A stretch of DNA of 64,000 bases from Scatophagus argus. Its lineage: Eukaryota; Chordata; Actinopteri; Scatophagidae. Location of the stretch: the NCBI RefSeq assembly GCF_020382885.2, contig NC_058504.1, forward strand, positions 6,810,519-6,874,518, given 5' to 3'. The notes beneath the pieces are model-generated. The model was given only the letters and a program-made list of their open reading frames with translations. It was not told the origin of the DNA and searched no databases. How positions within the stretch are numbered: the stretch's first letter is position 1; each line of letters opens with the position of its first letter. A program made the position numbers and the translations under genes. Below, in pieces: positions 39,773 to 59,100 of this stretch.

Positions 39773-41116
39773 TATGACAAACTGCGTCTTCGCATGTTTC
39801 TCCTCTACAGCTTCTGTTAGCTAAACTCTGGCTTTCTGGCAAATTTAACAGTCCAACACAATCAAATTTAAAATCTGCATACCCTCCCTTTCTACAATTG
39901 ATTTAAGCCATTTTACAACACGCATGATAAGAGTTAACTTCACATTGCTTATCATATGTGGAGACATTTGTTCACCAACATGCATTGTAGTGTTGCACAC
40001 TGAACCATTCCAGAGAGTGTATGAAACTGCATTTTTACAATGCTTCAACATCAGAATGAAATACGGATCATCAAGTGTTCGAAATACATCAAAACTCAAT
40101 GCAGCAGGTGCCAATGAAGCAGCTGTTCTGTGTTCAGTAAAAGGACTTAAATACATTTTCAATTGTTATGTTACTAATAAGCCATATAATGTGCATACAG
40201 CATGAGAACGCTTATATATTTTAGTGATCAGGAGCACATTATGCGATGCAGTTTTGTTGAATAAAAAGGTAATACGCCATAAAATTGTGATTATTTACAT
40301 CATTTTAATAAAAAAAGAGAGAAGATACACAATTGTTATTATAAAAGCATGTAACATGATAATGACCGCGGAGTATGAAGAAAAATAAAAACTGTTTCAG
40401 TTTTAACCAGAAAATGACAAATTCTCACACAAATGAGTGAATGAAAAGCAAAGCAAAAAACATTCAGAAGGAACTGTCACACACTTAAACAACTTTAAAA
40501 TAATTATATATGACAAAGACTGTACGGCAGCTCGCAGTGTGAGGAAGTTAATACACAACATAACTCCTGTTTGAGAAGAGGCTGAGGAATGTTAACCATT
40601 TCCTACCGAGTATAAACACCAGTTATCATGTTTTATATTCACAGATATTTACACAATAAAATCTGTGGGTGACCCAAACATATATACACAGTAAAAACTG
40701 CAGGCAACCAAAACCTATAGGATTTTATCATAGGTCTAGCACCTCATACATGATGATTAAATTACAAAACAGAACACACAGGTGTCGCAATGCTGTCACA
40801 AGAGCAAACAAATCAGAAAAGTATGTGGACAGATGATCATGTGTGCTATTTTCGTGGTTTGTGAAAAATATACAAGTCTGGAAATGTTTTTAAAGTCCCC
40901 AGAATAACTACAGTCACCGAGTATGTACATGGCAGTAAAATAAAATTCTCAAAAAAAATAAATAAATAAAAGTACGTGGCAGTAATGAACCAAATTGTCC
41001 TGCTTTTATTGCACCACCGTTTGAGGAGCTTCAGCTTCTTCTGCAAGATGCTCTGGATTGAAGTTAATACATAAAATAAACTGTAAAGCACAAGAAGTAA
41101 AAATCCTCCTGGATGA

Positions 41117-41146
41117 TTTTTTTTTTTTTTTATTTTTTTTTTTTTT
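41117..41146. repeat. Poly-T tract with one A interruption
   Basis: About 29 T with a single A. On the minus strand it is a poly-A run, possibly the tail of an old retroposon, but no element body could be recognised next to it. Confidence 0.8.
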
Positions 41147-41199
41147 GCATTAATACTTCTTTCTGGTACCTTAAATAAGCCAATTACAACATATTTTAA

Positions 41200-41514
41200 T
41201 TAAGGTTGTCACTATACCAGAATTTTAAACTTTGACACAATACTAGTATAAAAAATACTTCTTTCACTACCACAAAAAAATGACAAGAAAGTCCTACGCC
41301 CACAAATGGGGTTGAATTTCGCCCTGCACACACTGCTGGTGCACAAAAAGTCACCAAACACAATTCATATCTGTGCAGTTGAATATCTGATTGCAGATGT
41401 GTTTTTTTCTTTTATACCTTTAGTACTTCTGATACTTCAGTAAGGATATTGTATTGTTTTAAACACATGGTATTGAAAAAGTACCAATACTTCAGATACT
41501 TTTGATAACCTTAA
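41200..41514. mobile_element. Short inverted-repeat transposon (MITE)
   Basis: The left end TTAAGGTTGTCACTATACCA and the reverse complement of the right end, TTAAGGTTATCAAAAGTATC, share TTAAGGTTRTCA. The inside has repeated GATACTT/AGTATTG words (AATACTAGTATAAAAAATAC, ATGGTATTGAAAAAGTACC) that make it partly self-complementary. It is about 315 bases with no ORF. I recognise the end word as a common fish MITE; the superfamily is probably hAT but not proven. Confidence 0.55.
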
Positions 41515-41908
41515 TCTTAATTAGATGTTCAAATTCCATAAAGGCAAACACCCGTGTTGGTAAGAAACAAAAACAAAATCTCAGCTTTTAGCTCTCTCGC
41601 CAAAACAAAAACTAACGGTGCATTCAGGCACTCCATGTAACTCGCAATAGTTAGAACCACTGAAGCTCATCGCCAAGACTGGCCAGCAAAGTACTGGTGG
41701 GGAAACTGGGGCACATCCTGCAATTCCCAAGTTTAGTTTATTTCACACAACACAGCACATGAAAGACAACTGGAAAGCAAAAACTTTGTTTCTTCTGCAT
41801 CACCCAGTTATAGGGATAACTGAGTGTTTTCAAAAGCAAAAAGTGGTTTGTATGCTTAGCTTTAAATATTTACACCTTGCTAGTGTTGTCCACTGGTCCA
41901 CAACATTC

Positions 41909-41962
41909 AAGGAATTTACCAGAGTGTAACAATATAAGGAATTTACCAGAGTGTAACAATAT
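41909..41962. repeat. Perfect 27-bp tandem duplication
   Basis: The unit starting AAGGAATTTACCAGAGTGTA occurs twice head to tail (41909-41935 and 41936-41962) without mismatch, so it is a recent duplication. Confidence 0.95.
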
Positions 41963-42891
41963 AAGATGGTCAAACAGTACCTGAATGCACCACTACACTA
42001 GCAACTGAAACACCATGAAGAGCACAGCACTCCTTCACGTGTAACAGTGAAAGCTCTCAGGTCAAATTTGGAGGAGCAATAGAAACCAGACACGCCTAGC
42101 TGACCAGTTACGGGATTAAAAGCAGTGAAATGTTCCACTTTTTTGATGCGGCTCCTCCTAATTTTTGGTGTAGCATTTTGTCTACACAAATGAATAACCA
42201 ATAAAGAATAACAACAAAAGAAAAGTGGGATCATGTTGAAGAAACAAAACTACAGGCCTCTGTGTCCACATATGTTGAGGGACAGTGAATTTGAAAATTA
42301 GTTTTCCTTGCATAAGACTGTTATGTTACTTTTAAGTATTAACAACAGACAAATTGGGGTTATTCCTTGAGTAACTTGATTTTGTTGTGAATACTGTGCG
42401 AGGTTTAACCCACACAAAACTACATCTTACCCGCACGAAACACTTGTTCATTACATGACACCCACCACCGATTTTTCCAGCCTTAAAACAGCGATCTGTG
42501 CATGGCACAAACTAATTTGATCCTCTAAGGTGTACCACAACCATTTCAGGTTGGATTTAAGACGGACCAAATCCACAGTAAACCATTACGAATGCAAACA
42601 AAAAACAATAACAGTATGTTATCCTTTTTAAGTGAACAGCATGCATTTAACTCTTAACTGATCAACCGATTTCTCAAACTTGTGAAACAGTAGTTAACAA
42701 CTGTATGGTACTGATTGCGGTTTCTACTACAGCAGATGGTCCATGGTGCATGGAACAGAGCAGCCAAACCGCATTGCACTTTAACTTTCCTTATCACTTG
42801 ATAATATAAACAATATTCATATAACAGAATGCTCAATTATAGAATGTCCACTGCTCCCATAAAAAAAACAACTGCCCTAATAGTTTCTTTG

Positions 42892-42897
42892 TTTATT
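42892..42897 (-). terminator. znf518b: Candidate poly(A) signal of znf518b
   Basis: AATAAA on the minus strand only about 75 bases past the znf518b stop codon. If used, the 3' UTR would be under 120 bases. Signals further on (near 41004 and 41.1 kb) may give a longer one, as is usual for this gene family. Confidence 0.4.
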
Positions 42898-42971
42898 AAG
42901 TCACCATCTGACAGTTGTAATACTAATTACCTCCTCATAAATGTACACTTCAGATACATTGTCTGGTAAAG

Positions 42972-45407
42972 TCACGGAAGGGCTCCAACAGTGCACCCCG
43001 TCACCTCATACTTTTGGCCCATCACTTTGCCCAGTCTCATCTTTAAGATCTGGCACTTTGGAACCAACTCAGGGCCTCCAATGTCAGCTAAAGTGTCTGC
43101 TCTAACTCCCTGTATGGAGGCCCGGGGCTTTGGATGATTGAGCACCACCACAGGCTGATTTGGGCCCGGCCGCTTCACCAGTTGGTCCATCTTCAGTGGC
43201 GTCGGGTAAATAACTGTGCAATCCCTTGGACTTCCCCTACGTCCCTGAGTCTTATATCTGGATATTCTAAGTTTCAGTCCCTTCCTGTTTTTTTTCCACA
43301 CACCTACTTGTACCCTTTTCAGAGAGACGGTGAGGAACTTTGAGATGTCGTTCTCACTTTTTGCCGTTTTCTGCGGAGGGTCCACAGTCTCAGATGCGTC
43401 TAAATGTGGGGGAATTTTTGAAACGGATTCCTCATCTGTTGAAGATTTTGAATCATGAACGTGACTGCATTTGTTATTGTCAGTTGAAGGACTGCCTTTC
43501 TTTTCCTCCTTGATGTGGGTATTGCTGTTAGTCAGTGCAGGGGGGTGCTGAACTCCCTTATGATGCTCCTCTACTTTTACAGACTCACTGGTCTGCTCTT
43601 TCAGTAAAAGGTCACGGTTGAAGGATCCATCTTTTGTGGCCACCTGAGCACCATAGCCGGATGTTGGCATCTCCTCCACCTGCTCCGTGCTCTTTGTCAC
43701 CTTGATGTTTTCTTGAGCTGGACCACTAGAACCGCTGGCTTTATCCATTACTATACCACGCAGAGCCATTACCAGCGGCTGAATAGAGCCTTGCTCTCCC
43801 TCTGGCTGTTGACTTAATGAAAACACAGAAGAAATGACTGGAAAACCCTCGGGCTCGGGCACATCTCCATCACCAGCTCTCACGCTGGATCTGACCTCCT
43901 GCTTCCAAGTCGAGATCTTTGAATTAGAGTGACTAGAAAGAGCAGGTGTTTTGAACGACGAGTGCTCATGTAGAGTCCTGGGTAATGAAAAAGATGGATT
44001 CGCAACATTAACTTTACAAACTGAATTCACTGGAGGTCTCACTTGGGCAGCTGGAGGTGAGGGAACACTCAAGGAAGTGGTGTCGCTCTTGAGGCGGATC
44101 ACACCTGGTTCCAACTTCACAGCCAAAGAACCATCTCGAGGAATGCTTTTAATGTCACTTGCCCTCCTGGGGGGGATACACTTGGCATGCTCTGGAATTA
44201 AATTCTTTCTCTCTTCCACTGCCCTCTGAGAAACACAGGCACCCATGTTTTCTGGATGCAGGGCGCTAGGCAACCTGCTGGCAACCCTGGCGGAGGTAAC
44301 AGTGAGCGGAGCAACGTTATGGTTCACAGGTTCTCTCTGTGCAACTTTGATCCCACCATTTCCTTCTCTTGCAGGACTGAGGATGCTTTTGGCAACTTTG
44401 TTTGGTATGACAGTGTGACATTCCAGGTTGATTATTTCTTGTGATGTTCTTTTCAGTCCACTTTTGTCTTTGTTAATATGATTAGGGAGGTTTTTGGAAA
44501 TACTGACTGGGACAACAGCAGGATGCTCCACATTCACAGTCTTGGTTTCATACTGTTTCCTGTTATCGGTGCACACCCCCAAACTCAAAGATTTCACTGT
44601 GTTCGGATGATTTAATGTGGATGAAAGCTGCTTTCCCGAAGCATTGTTTAGAGAGACCGCACTCCTTGTGTCTTTAATAACAGACTCTTTTTCTTGTTGA
44701 GAGACGAGCCTCAGTTTGAGCTCCTTCGTCCCGTTGACGGTTTTCACCTCAACAAGTTCAACCAAACAGCCAGCAGGGATTGTTACTTCCTCTGGAAGAG
44801 AGACTGTTAAAGCTCTGTTATGCTGAATGAGTCCATGCAAAGGAGACAAAAGTTCTGTATTACCATTAGTGGCATTTGATACATTTGTGTCCAGTGTTTT
44901 CACCTTCTGTTCATCTTTTCCAAGTCGCAACGCAGGTACATTCGGGGTGGGTACGGTCACTCGCACGACCGGTCGAAGTAGTGATGGATCAGCAGAACGC
45001 ATACTTGGTAAGGCACTGGAGACAGGAATTTGTGGAATTTTTGTTGTTCCAGGCTTAGCGGGTCCATAACTAATGCCTTTACTGTGTAAACGGTCAATGT
45101 GCTTCACAAGGCACAGTCTCCTCATATAGCCCTGCCCACAGTGAGGACATTTGAATGGATACTTTGCAGTGTGTTGCTTCAGGTGAGCGTTTAACTCTGC
45201 CTCACTGAACGAGACGTTGTTGCAGTAAAAACAATAAAAGCGTGTCCCTGTATGCTCAGTCATATTCTTTTTGAACACTGCTGCATCTGTAGAAGCAAAT
45301 CCATATTTCTCACTGCACAGCACGTTTGGAGTGCTGAGTACATGATCTAAAGCCGGATGTCCTCCGTTCACAGACGACGGCATGCTTTGATAGTTGACAG
45401 GCTTCAT
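42972..45407 (-). CDS. znf518b: Zinc finger protein 518B
   Basis: Nuclear C2H2 protein; human ZNF518B is linked to histone H3K9 methyltransferase partners, so a chromatin role is likely. The 811-residue protein lies in one coding exon (human about 1070). Two intact fingers are visible: C59-C62-H75-H79 and C87-C90-H103-H108. They align with human fingers 2 and 3. The region of finger 1 (from C31 to H52) has lost a Cys and a His. Family blocks follow: residues 194-240 (VELVEVKTVNGTKELKLRL), FPVISSVFSLS at 522-532, and DQLVKRPGPNQPVVVLNHP at 741-759. The middle is long, disordered, Ser/Lys-rich. The C-terminal finger of the human protein is not seen; the frame stops shortly after KMRLGKVMGQKYEV. 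The ATG at 45407 starts MKPVNYQS, akin to the human start. Neighbouring clnk supports B over A. Confidence 0.92.
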   Translation of the reverse strand: MKPVNYQSMPSSVNGGHPALDHVLSTPNVLCSEKYGFASTDAAVFKKNMTEHTGTRFYCFYCNNVSFSEAELNAHLKQHTAKYPFKCPHCGQGYMRRLCLVKHIDRLHSKGISYGPAKPGTTKIPQIPVSSALPSMRSADPSLLRPVVRVTVPTPNVPALRLGKDEQKVKTLDTNVSNATNGNTELLSPLHGLIQHNRALTVSLPEEVTIPAGCLVELVEVKTVNGTKELKLRLVSQQEKESVIKDTRSAVSLNNASGKQLSSTLNHPNTVKSLSLGVCTDNRKQYETKTVNVEHPAVVPVSISKNLPNHINKDKSGLKRTSQEIINLECHTVIPNKVAKSILSPAREGNGGIKVAQREPVNHNVAPLTVTSARVASRLPSALHPENMGACVSQRAVEERKNLIPEHAKCIPPRRASDIKSIPRDGSLAVKLEPGVIRLKSDTTSLSVPSPPAAQVRPPVNSVCKVNVANPSFSLPRTLHEHSSFKTPALSSHSNSKISTWKQEVRSSVRAGDGDVPEPEGFPVISSVFSLSQQPEGEQGSIQPLVMALRGIVMDKASGSSGPAQENIKVTKSTEQVEEMPTSGYGAQVATKDGSFNRDLLLKEQTSESVKVEEHHKGVQHPPALTNSNTHIKEEKKGSPSTDNNKCSHVHDSKSSTDEESVSKIPPHLDASETVDPPQKTAKSENDISKFLTVSLKRVQVGVWKKNRKGLKLRISRYKTQGRRGSPRDCTVIYPTPLKMDQLVKRPGPNQPVVVLNHPKPRASIQGVRADTLADIGGPELVPKCQILKMRLGKVMGQKYEVTGCTVGALP

Positions 45408-46770
45408 GTTGAACAGTGACGTTCACAGGTCATCTGGACGCAGACTTCGCTAATCCAACGGCAGCGGTTACGCGGTGGAGCACTCATCCATCCCCGCCTG
45501 ACGTCCGGGTTTCAGTCCTCGGAGCAGGGAAAGGCCGACGCACCCGTGAGGCGACAAATGAGACGTCTTCTCCCTGTGAAAGGCACGTGATTTAACATAT
45601 GATCAAAATCACAATTTAACAGGTGCAGGTGATGAACCCTACAGGGGACAGTGCTCTCATTCAGCCAAGGCCCACAAAGCCCCTCCCCCTCGTACTGAGC
45701 TCATGCAGTATTTTTCACGTCTGCAGTCATTCTTTATCCAGTTCGCGGTTTGTGGGCATATCGAAAGACACACGCGGGTTACCCAGCGGGAGTCTACTCA
45801 TCTCTGTTTACATGTCCCTGCTGCTGTCCCGGCCTGTCTTCCTTTGAAGACAAGATAAAGGCCCTGTCTGATCACAACAAGAGGTTCGCAAAGACGACGG
45901 TCCGTACTTCAAATGTTTACATTTACAGCAGAGTCAAATCCGACACACATACCTTATACGAGGGTTGTCGAGCTGTGTTTCGTTTTTGCGTGAATAAATC
46001 TTTTCTGTGTCAACGTCTGTCAGCGCCGCCGACCGACGTACTTCGCTGTAGCTTGGCGTTAGCCATCTGTGGCTAGTTACAACGATTCCGGAAAAGGATG
46101 GTTCTTGCATTCAAAATAATAGTGAATAATAAAAATAACAATACTCTAATGAGTTCATTTAACCCATAATAATCACACAAATGTTGGATTTACTTTCCCC
46201 ATAGACAGTCTGGATACTGCAAAACAATATTTTGGTGCATTTTTTTGATTAGAGTAGAGCATCACTTTGAAAGTTATTACCGGAAGTTAGCGTTTTTATT
46301 TTCTTCTCCTTGACAGGCGATGAGATTGTAGCGTATGTGCCATTCTTGAAGAAAAACGACGCAAACCCCCCAATACGCCATGCGGTGATTTACGCTTAAA
46401 TCTAAATCTGTTTTTAAAAAAAGCACGTAAAGATTTGGTCGGACATAAAATATGACAACTTCCACCGTCGCAATATCAGCGCTAAACCTGTTCACGTTAC
46501 CGTGCAGATGTATCATTTAATCGCCAACGGTAACATTTGTGCTTGTTTTAGGGACAGATATGGGGTCGTTTCATCGCACACATTAGCATGAATTGGTCTG
46601 CATTACTGGGGCTTCACTCAGTGACACAGGAAGTGGTTTAAAGCTTTTGTATTTCATGAGATAGTGAGGTTCAACCCCAGGCCTTCACCAGAGGGTAACC
46701 ACACAGAGAGAGATAAACAACGGCGCGCTGTGTATGCATCCGATTAAAATGTCCTAAAGGAAGGAAAAAC
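45408..46770. promoter_or_regulatory. Divergent znf518b / gsr promoter interval
   Basis: znf518b runs left and gsr right from this interval, and CpG content is raised, notably 45430-45560 and 45950-46080. On the minus strand a CCTTTCACAG acceptor at 45574 suggests that the znf518b coding exon extends to 45573 and is spliced to an upstream untranslated exon, perhaps near 46.0 kb. A palindromic CACGTG E-box is at 45584-45589. Transcription starts cannot be fixed from sequence. Confidence 0.5.
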
Positions 46771-54106
<7,336 letters not shown>

Positions 54107-54600
54107 TGCAAACACAGATGCCCTCCCTTGTTTCCCTATATGATCAGAAACCCAGACCAGCACACCAGGACCGAGTCAGTCCCCCCACCCGTACTACTCT
54201 CGCATCAGCTTGATAACTTGCTTTCTAAAACTACATACTTCTATTTTCTCTCACTTAAGTGACCTTATTCGTGCGCAGTGTTTTGTTTTCTTTTTTTTTA
54301 AATTTTTACCTAAATGGACCAAGACCGAGTTATGACCTTTTTAAACTGTACTGTGGGTCTTGATTACTGATTGAATATTCTGGATTCCATTTTAATGATT
54401 ATGTAATGGAAGTGATGGATGGCAAGGGAAGTCAAAAGACTTCTCTACTAGTGTACATGTTTGATTTGTCAGTCATTTGTCAGATGAATATCAACAACAC
54501 TGCTGCTCCTGAAGGTACCTATTTGCTAGCAATGCAGGGTCATAACATATCTATTGTACTGTTTTAGAGATTCAATAAACCTGCAGTTTTTTCTTAAATG
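54107..54600 (+). other. gsr: 3' untranslated region of gsr with poly(A) signal
   Basis: Follows the gsr stop. A canonical AATAAA at 54574-54579 is followed by a T-rich run (GCAGTTTTTTC), giving a 3' UTR of about 490 bases. Confidence 0.75.
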
Positions 54601-55540
54601 GTGCGATTCTTTACTTTCGCCGACTGTTGTAACGCTCACACACTTATGCTCGTCTGTCTCTGTCTGCAGTTGACATGGGCTGGGTAATGATTAAAGTACT
54701 ACTGAGTTGTATTTGTGTTCATACCCAAGAAATACTCCTCTGCCAAGTAATGAGCAGTGATTTATTTGTTTTTTAACTAGCGCAATGATGCAGGGTATAT
54801 GCTTACCATCTAGATGAACGTGTGGTGAATATTTCCATTTTGATATAATGTAGAGCATTTAAGTAGCTAAAACACATTTATTCAAGTGCTGTACTTTCTT
54901 CTAATACATTCAAGAAGGCAATACTATACTTTTTACTCTACATTTACATTTGGTAGCCAAATTTCTGAATGCTTACATACAAAGTGTATGAATCTTTTAT
55001 AAAGAAAAAAAAAGATTAAAGCATTATTATCTGTAAAGCATTATTACAGATTAAACTCTCCAACATCAAATATAAAACTTTGCTATGTCACGACCGTTTG
55101 CACAACAATAAAATGTCGAGATGTTAATAAAACACTAATAATTTAGTTATATAATAATCTGACAGGGGCCCTTATGACGCAGGAGTATTTTTGCTTTTGA
55201 TACCAATGTGCTGACAGTTCTTTTTATCCTATTCAAAGACTCGTGTGGTATTAGCCATTTTGCGTAAGTAAAGTGAACTTTCAAGGAGTTTGGGTAGTCT
55301 AACCAAAAGTATTTCGATATTTATTTATATTTAACAGATTATGTACTCTTCTTGTTGGCCTTTACCATCCTTTCTCCTTAACTAGATATCATTTAAACCC
55401 TTTCATAAAGAACACTGGGACAAAAGCTAGATAAAATGACCTTGTTTGCCCAACGTTTTATTAAATATCGCGATACAAGCTGACTAAACGTTGAAACTGA
55501 ATACGCTCTCACGAGAAGACCGTCAACGTCACCTAAGTGT
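54601..55540. other. Short intergenic spacer between gsr and slc30a9
   Basis: No gene seen. Around 54860-54965 the words TATTCAAGTGCTGTACTTTC and TACTTTTTACTCTACATTTA suggest another eroded hAT-like AAGTAC repeat. The rest is A/T-rich and unremarkable. Confidence 0.45.
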
Positions 55541-56128
55541 CACAGGTCACGTGTGTGTGTTTGTACGTTTGTAGCACTTACCATAGATCCACAGCGGCGA
55601 TACTGTCAGTTTGGCCATAGGTTCTGAAAATGGATACACATAATGCAGAGCAAACATCAACATAGAAAGGTACCGACTTTCAGATTAAACTTACTTGTAC
55701 TTAGTAATTAGTTGTAGTTGTTTTTGAGGGAATTAAAATGTTACACGACACGTGTTAGTCTCGGTGGAAAATGATATTAGCTTACTGTTCGCTAGACTGC
55801 TAGCTAGCTTAGCTAAGTTTGTGGTTCCATAGCCGCCGGGGCCGGTATCGCTGTAGCATAGGCTATCAGTAGCCCACCGGCAAAGGCATTAGTTGACTGT
55901 CAAAATGATGATCAATGACAGCCATTTCAGTTAGACACAGTGTCAGCTGTGTTAAACATTTGTTTATAGTCGTGCAAACGTTACTGCTTGATGGAGTTGC
56001 CTTGAGAGGCGGTGTCTTGGCGTTAATCTGTCTCAATTGGGTTAGATTGACAACGGACAGCTAAAACATAGCTGTGACTTTTCGTAGGAAGTTCCTGCAC
56101 TTCAGTTCCGATCCCCGCTTCAGCGAGG
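55541..56128 (+). promoter_or_regulatory. slc30a9: Promoter / 5' untranslated region of slc30a9
   Basis: A palindromic CACGTG E-box lies at 55548-55553, next to a CRE-half-like word AACGTCACC (about 55524). Moderately CpG-rich sequence (GCCGCCGGGGCCGGTATCGC near 55830) precedes the ATG at 56129. A donor-like AGAAAG|GTACCG at about 55668/55669 and an acceptor-like TTTTCGTAG near 56090 could bound a 5' UTR intron. No start site can be fixed from sequence alone. Confidence 0.4.
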
Positions 56129-59100
56129 ATGTTCCCCAGCCTGGCCCACAGACCATGGCATGTCTTCTGCAGGGTCTCCTTGCAGCACAGGGCGTCCCTG
56201 TCGCAACGGTTCCCGAGGTTACCCCAGCTCTGCTACGGTGAGGAGTCTGGTAATGTTGCCAGGCGTTACTTACAGCTACAGCTGCTCTCCAACACGATTC
56301 TTACAACAATGCTATCTCGCGAACTGTTGTCTTGTGTTACGATGCTGTAAAACATTAGAAACAAGCTATTCCCACACTGTTGTTGTACAGGTTGGCAGAA
56401 TGGAGGCATACATAGCTTATGGTTCAGCCTTCCAGACTGCCGTGTTGCCTCTTTAGGGCTGGGCAAGGTGCAGTACTATTCTGCCTCTGGCAACAGTACA
56501 GACGGTCCTCCTAAATCAGCATCAGGTGATGCTCCTTCAGCAGAAAGCATCTTGTCTGCTGGTACAAATGCAACCCCAGCTGCATCAGGTAACAGACTTT
56601 AAGGTTTCACTGTACTGAAGATGTCGTTCTGATATTTGATGTCTGTGGAATAGTATTGTGCATGTGAATGTTAACAATTTTCCCTATTAAAACTGTTGTC
56701 TTATTACATCCCTTGTTAACACAAGCACTGGGAAATAGTTCTGGTATGTGAGATGTGAAAAATGTAGTCACCCAGAAGAAATTCACCTTGGTTTGCTTCT
56801 CTGTCTAAATTTAAATGTTTACTCACACAGGGAAAACACCTCAGGTGCTGTCCAAAGCTGAGGCAATCCAAGTGAAAGGTAATGAACAACATTTTTGCAT
56901 GCAGGGCTTACCAAAAGGATGAGGAGTTGCCAGCTTGCGGGGGTCTAGGGGTGTGTCCAGAAGAGATAGTTTTGAGAAAACTTTGGCTGGCCTCTAGAAC
57001 ATTCTAATGCTATTATTCCATCATATACACTGATCTTAACTGTTGCATATTATTAATTTGTAATTGATTTGTTTGCCTACTCATGACAACATGCAGTAAA
57101 TTCTCACATGGGTCTCCCACTTGAACAACACTGCACACATTTAGTGCGTGTGTGTAAGCTGTCTTAGAGACAGCTCTGCTGTGAAAAGCACAATGTAAGT
57201 TAAAATATTTCATTCATTTGTTCATTAATCACAAATTCATACGATAAAGTGGCCAACTGGACTTGAATCAGTAGTTACTGTTTGGCTGCTGTTGCCTATG
57301 GACAGCACGGTTCCCATGAAACAGGTTTTAGATGAGACTCTTGATGTACCTAATATTTATGCGTCTTCAGAATGTTGGTGTAGTTTGGTGGCTTGCACAG
57401 GAATGGGCGCTAATGAATGCAGATGAAACCCCTGAATCATAATTTGCCTCTGCTGTCATGTGCAGTTCGGGCAGTCCTGAAGAAAAGGGAGTATGGACCC
57501 AAGTACACTCAGAACAATTTTATCACTGCAGTCAGAGCCATGAATGAGTTCTGTCTCAAACCAAGGTAACTTCTGTTCCTCAGACTAACTGTGTTCTGTG
57601 TTGTGTTAAATGTTCTTAAGCTGTACTGCATCATTGAGGTGAATTGATTGTATTAGACATTTTATTTGTCTGTTCAGTGTAACCGTGTTCAGCAGTAGCT
57701 GAGATGCAGCTGGATGAAGCTGGCAGACCACAGCACAAATTCTTTGAGTTAATAAGTAAACGTGCTGTTGTGATTAGCTGATGTAAGACTGCCTAACATC
57801 GTTTAACGCAGGTCCTCCTGAGTCTTTGTCTGACACCCTTCCCTTGCATGTCTACAGTGATCTGGAACAGCTTCGAAAGATCAGACGACGCAGCCCCCAC
57901 GATGACACAGAGGCTTTCACTGTCTTTTTGCGGTCAGACGTGGAGGCCAAGTTAGTTTCTACACCCTTTTGTTTTACAGCTCAAGAGATGTTAAGAATAA
58001 AGCCTCACATGCCCTCCAACAAGTTATTGCTCAAATAACCAATTTTCATTGATGTGCTCTCTAACTTTTGTTGAGTCATTCATTTCTGTCTGTGACTATT
58101 AGAGCAATGGACGTATGGGGAAGCAATGAAGCTCTGGCCCGAGAGAGAAATCTCAGGAAACAGGCGGAGAGAGAGTACCAAGAGAGTAGGTTTATATTTT
58201 TCCCTATTCATGACATGCTGCTATTTTTATTGGGGGGCAGGGGGGTTATATCCTGGACTTTTACTTGATTCTGAGCACTTGCCCAGTACCCAACAGTTAG
58301 ATAGCAGTAACAGTCCGACACCCTTCCATTAAACTGAGACTTGTCCTTTTTATGTTTGTTTTTTGACATTTTGTTATCTTTCAGACGGAGTCACCTAGCT
58401 AGGTTAGCTAGGCCTCCCCCCTGTTTCCGTTCTTTATGCTAAGCTACCTGTCTGTTGACTTCATAATTAATGGGCGTGTAAGAGAGTGGTATCGATCTCA
58501 AGTCTCATTGTCTCTTGTTTGCTTACCTCCAGATGTTTTTCGGAATCAACAGTTGTTGAAGGAATACAAAGACTTTTGGGGAAACACTAAGGTTAGTACC
58601 TTTCTGGCTTAGCATTTTGTTTGATAATGTGATTGATTCTCCAAATCATCGTTTCTATGTGAATGAGGAAGTGATGTGGACTTTCCTGTCACCATGTCCA
58701 AGTTGCCCTATTAACACCCAGTGATGTACTTGTGTGACCTTTGTCCCTGTCAGGAAGGTCACTGCATCTATATAACAATGTCATTATTTGCTGTCATTCA
58801 TGCAGTTCCCCCCTCTTTACTGTAGGGTGTGGATGTTATTTCAATGACTGTAGTGTTGCGCACTTCTCTGGTATGTCATGGTATATTCTATACTCTGCTG
58901 GATTGGACAACATTAGCTGTATGTTTGACTTTGACAGCAGTGCAGGAAATTCCCAAACGTGTCTGTATTATGTCAAAGGCTGTTTTTAATTTATTTATTT
59001 TTTTAAATTACTTTTACTGTACATTGAAGATAACTGCAGAATTATTCCATCCAGATTGCAGACTTTTCATATTCCACATGCTTTATGTGTTTTACATTTC

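Larger units (their letters stand above)
38863..42890. other. Convergent clnk-znf518b spacer with 3' UTRs
   Basis: The interval between the clnk stop and the znf518b stop on the opposite strand is A/T-rich with no coding exon. A plus-strand AATAAA occurs at 40260-40265 and could end clnk transcripts. Minus-strand AATAAA words are read from TTTATT at 42892-42897 and near 41004. Repeats within it are listed separately: the hAT-like piece at 39.4 kb, the G tract at 39.75 kb, the poly-T at 41.1 kb, the inverted-repeat element at 41.2-41.5 kb and a tandem duplication at 41.9 kb. Confidence 0.55.

Noticed and set aside
55630..55669. ATG upstream of slc30a9
   Set aside because: The frame stops after 11 codons. 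It can only be an upstream ORF in the 5' UTR, not the protein start.
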